Assembly (NCBI GenBank): GCA_000827265.1
Contig: KN834765.1
Location: forward strand, 513,590 to 577,589
Source of the DNA: Collybiopsis luxurians FD-317 M1
Taxonomy: Eukaryota > Basidiomycota > Agaricomycetes > Agaricales > Omphalotaceae
Direction: 5' to 3'
Length of the DNA: 64,000 nt
The position numbers and the translations under genes are program-made. Shown here in pieces: positions 61,101 to 64,000 of the stretch (positions are counted from its first letter, which is position 1; each line of letters opens with the position of its first letter). The notes under the pieces were generated by a model. The model saw only the letters and a program-made list of their open reading frames with translations. It searched no databases and was not told the DNA's origin.

Positions 61101-61525
61101 TCGGAGAACGTGTTACGCTTGACCATTGTCGGGCCATCTACAAGGGGGCGGATACAGCTGTTATTCGTGATCGCGACCATAATCGTCTGGCTCAATACGG
61201 TCGTGGAAAGCACCTTGATAACGAGTTACTGGAGCAGTTATTCAAGCGGCTCTGCTTCTTGGAGTGTATAGACGAGGAATCCACTCTGGGCAAAGGAGGG
61301 TGGTATGTATATTATTTAAAGGTCCGTTCATCGTTACTTTGTTTTCATTTTGGATCTCACGCGGATTCATTCAAGCTTGGACCAAAAGCGAACAACGTGC
61401 TCTCCGGAAGACAGCGCGTTACGCTCTTTTACCGCCCGAAAGCTGCAAAACCCCCTAGGGCAGCATTATCTTCCTCTAGTACAAAGACCCGAAAGGCAAA
61501 AGGCACCGGTCGGGGGCAGAAATGA
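58155..61525 (+). CDS. RecQ family DNA helicase without HRDC domain
   Basis: The start is at 58155 (MSTGPRNNLDDVLQKKRSN) and the stop at 61523-61525, with about eight introns. The N-terminus is disordered and basic, with a helical segment and an acidic patch (DDEMEDIEVEPRED). The helicase core shows motif I MPTGGGKSLCYQLPAV, motif Ia TVVVSPLLSL, motif II VVDEAHCISTWGHDFRE, motif III IMALTATA, and motif VI YYQETGRAGRDQQPADC, completed across introns. The RecQ zinc-binding region has RRQCHQFCDNCS, and an RQC winged helix ends GPKANNVLSGRQRVTLFY. A basic Ser/Lys tail (STKTRKAKGTGRGQK) replaces the HRDC domain. The core resembles BLM/Sgs1/Rqh1; it would resolve recombination intermediates and stalled forks. 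Confidence 0.93.
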
Positions 61526-61710
61526 CGGGTAATAACAAGAATTGCGCTGTATTATTGTTATTTATGTAGGACATAGATCCATTGAAATCGCAGTTGGTGA
61601 CCATGAACGAACGTGGGCTGGGATTCATTTCATTCAAGTGCCTTGAACTAGGATCGCCAACATCTGAACGAGAATTCTTAGCAAGCACCAATGACTCGTT
61701 CGTCGAGCGC

Positions 61711-62404
61711 TTACAAGATATCATAATTTTCTCGTATGACATGCTCCCCGCCAGCAAAAGAAACGTTGCAGCCACCACTGATAGCAATAGAGTCAGTGAA
61801 GACGACTAAACCTTCGAACCACGTACAGATGTGTACCAGTCTTTCCGGGTACCATGACGCCTCCCACATTTGCGATTGCATGATACAGCTTGTTACCTGG
61901 TCATTGCGATGAGATTGCACAAGGAGGATTCGGAAGGACTGTACGCTGGCATACCATTATCCTCATACCCTCCTTCCACGGGCCTGCGCCCGGCGGGAAT
62001 ATGCCCATGTGAAGTGCGCACGAATTCCATCGTATTGGCATCGAATGGGAGCAAGTCCTGAAGTAAATTATTACTGATGACCTCACAAGTTTTGAGCATA
62101 TTTATGTTCTTACATATCGACCATGGTGATGATGCTCCGTACCGCCGTAAGGGACCATACACTTTGGATCTAAAGCGGGCACAATCTTGCAAGGATGTAC
62201 AGAGTTGTCGAAGATTGCACTTCCAATAAACATTGGAGATACTCCATCTGCATCGATGAACGGAGGGCGTCCGGTCTGCATCTCAGAAGGAAACACTGAG
62301 TTTTTGCTCAGCGGAATTCGATAGCCAGAACTAGGCGGGGGAGCATAGTTTGGAGGACTCGAAGGCATTGCAGGTTCTTGGATGGGTGTTTGAGGGAAAT
62401 GCAT
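61711..62404 (-). CDS. DM9-repeat (DUF3421) protein
   Basis: The start is taken at 62404 (MHFPQTPIQEPAMPSSPPN); a second ATG 13 codons on is possible. Three introns are clear: after GRY, after EDNG (donor GTATGC) and after TGTHL. The stop is at 61711-61713, giving about 190 residues. A Pro-rich start leads to a segment with MFIGSAIFDNSVHPCKIVP, then the DM9 motifs RRPVEGGYEDNGNKLYHAI, VPGKTGTHLGGCNVSFAGGE and HVIRENYDIL. DM9 proteins bind mannose in some animals; the role in fungi is not known. The 3' end lies 185 bases from the RecQ stop on the other strand, and the 3' UTRs are likely to overlap. Confidence 0.85.
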
Positions 62405-64000
62405 TTGGGCGATGCTGTAGATTAGCTGCAGACAACGGGAATACTTTATGTAATTCAAGCAGTAACAGCAAGCAAGTCAAGCGGCAATCAACGTGGCGAT
62501 GGCTGAGCGCTTCAATCACTTAGGTAAAGACGCGTCGAGTCGTCGACCAGACGCGTCACGAAGGATGTTACTATCAGCGAGGAGTGTTCTTTCCCCAATG
62601 GTGCACCGTTCTGATACGGCTGTCTTTGGAGCTAGATCACTTAAACATGCAGGTGTACGTGGACTAATAACCTTGGCTCACGTCGTCCAAAACGCAGTCA
62701 CTATCATCTAGACTGCTAGTTAGAGTCAATGCTGTTATGTCAATATCCTTACTGGCGACAAGAATCAACCGTCCACTTTCGCTATTGAAACTTGGGTCTG
62801 CACCTAGCTGGTACTGAAATACGTGCGTGTGACTGTAAGCATCCCCACAGACGACGCCAATTTGGGGGTTTTTATCTCGCTAAGCTAAATTCTGAGTGGA
62901 GCAATATTAACCTGTGAAGTGAACAATTCTCAGATCGACCAATGCTCAAGCTCACCTCAAGCTTCTAACTGCGTTTCTGATATTGAACCTTGGTGAACGA
63001 GGTCATCACACGACCATTGCAGGCAAATTGCCTGCATTCTTACATCAGAGCCGTGTCGTCGCAATGAACTCTTATACCTCGGACGAACTGAAAATTATCT
63101 TCTAATACATTCACATTTTTGGATTTGCTCCCCGTCTCAGCGTGGTTGGAACGTGACCGGAACCCAGGCTTGCGTTTGAATTTTCTCGAAGTACCTTAGT
63201 AGCCTAATCTGCTTTCCCAGGCAAGAAAACCTAGTTTATTTCGGCTCTACTACTTTCTGAACAAAAATATCCAATAAAAAAGCTGAGAACCTCGACTTTA
63301 ACGGCAATGCTGATGCCTCTTAGCTCATCTGGACCTGACAACATTGATCCTTATTACTATTACCGATCCGTTTCAATGACCTCACCGTCGGAGAGATTTC
63401 GATAACGGAAACCAATCCCGAGGTCAGGGCAAATTATCTATATCCGGTATCTGATTTTCTGTCTGTAGGACTGTGTGACCAGCTTTTGGCTAGGGTTATC
63501 TACTTGTTATGTATGCTAATGTCATCCACAGGCTAGGCTTAAATACAAACTGCGAGCTTGCACTTCAGATCCGAGTCCCCCGGTTGCAGCTTAGCTCCTC
63601 TCCTTCTATAAATTCGTAGTTCGTCTCTCCTACCATCGTATGCGGATTGAGTCTGATCCCACCATAGATGTGCTATCAGGAAATGTAGATTCCTAGTTCC
63701 AAATCCCTCTTGACCTTAAAAAGCATTGACCATCATTTCCACAGCCGCGGTGATTTATATCGAGGGTGTCAAGTATGATCTCAACACACCAGAGCGTATC
63801 CGATACTTACCTCGGCCTTTGCAGCCCATACACCATTTCCAACGCACAGATGTTGCGCCAGGGCCGATCATTGATTGTAACTCGCCCACTTGTGCCGTCA
63901 GCAATGCGCATATGCACTCAGTCCCGTGTAATTGCTCGAGGGTAAGCAGTTGTAACCTCAAGCACGACAGTCGTTACCAACGGCTGATATCCTTCCCTGA
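62405..64000. other. Unassigned end of window
   Basis: No gene is supported here. A stop-free + strand segment near 63775-63941 reads PIIDCNSPTCAVSN and VPCNCSR before a GTAAGC donor at 63942. It could be an exon of a Cys-bearing protein that continues beyond the window, but no family is recognised. The stretch 62493-62711 (+) is open but lacks splice or domain support. Confidence 0.35.

Overview
This window is nuclear DNA from a filamentous basidiomycete, most likely an Agaricomycete. Genes are packed on both strands and cut by many short GT-AG introns, mostly about 50-60 nt. The gene set is typically fungal: white-collar-2, PalA/Rim20, a two-alpha-repeat vacuolar Ca2+ exchanger, a Bqt4-like APSES-fold protein, a DUF6534 membrane protein remnant, and an aspartyl-tRNA synthetase fused to DUF2156. 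No bacterial operons, phage, CRISPR array or intact transposon was seen. Exon borders below come from reading splice sites by eye.

Layout. 1-3788 (+): 3' part of a two-domain AspRS-DUF2156 enzyme (ErdS type). 4025-4113: intron-bearing tRNA-Val(CAC). 4432-5392 (-): ankyrin protein. 5711-8337 (+): WC-2-like PAS/GATA photoresponse factor. 8989-10454 (+): sds22. 10564-13598 (+): PRMT5/Skb1. 13942-14864 (+): small GPI-anchored Ser/Thr-rich wall protein. 15409-21944 (+): very long acidic protein built from nested repeats and ending in a CaaX box. 22118-22957 (-): DENR/Tma22. 23058-23142: tRNA-Tyr. 23326-25979 (-): Na+/Ca2+-exchanger-family transporter. 26560-27790 (-): DUF6534 gene that looks broken. 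28931-30238 (+): paraoxonase-like propeller. 30560-31774 (-): Bqt4-like. 31949-34966 (-): 6-phosphofructokinase. 35125-36948 (+): Wss1-type SprT/WLM protease. 37274-40060 (-): RasGAP with RGC tail. 40406-43384 (+): PalA/Rim20. 43619-44953 (+): hydratase-2 with a peroxisomal signal. 45188-47617 (-): CAX/Vcx1. 47953-50257 (-): F-box/LRR-like. 50258-52700: gene-poor, with a tRNA-like fragment. 52701-54357 (-): CS-domain tail-anchored protein. 54513-57491 (-): cullin-3. 58155-61525 (+): RecQ helicase. 61711-62404 (-): DM9 protein. The last 1.6 kb has no assigned gene.

Most genes are unrelated housekeeping or regulatory loci rather than a cluster. Themes that recur are genome maintenance (RecQ, Wss1, Bqt4-like), Ca2+ handling (two antiporters of different families), ubiquitin ligase parts (CUL3, F-box), translation (DENR, AspRS, two tRNAs) and signalling (RasGAP, PalA, WC-2, PRMT5, sds22). 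The two most notable loci are the AspRS-DUF2156 fusion, which matches the fungal tRNA-dependent sterol aspartylation enzyme, and the repeat-built CaaX protein, for which I recognise no described family.
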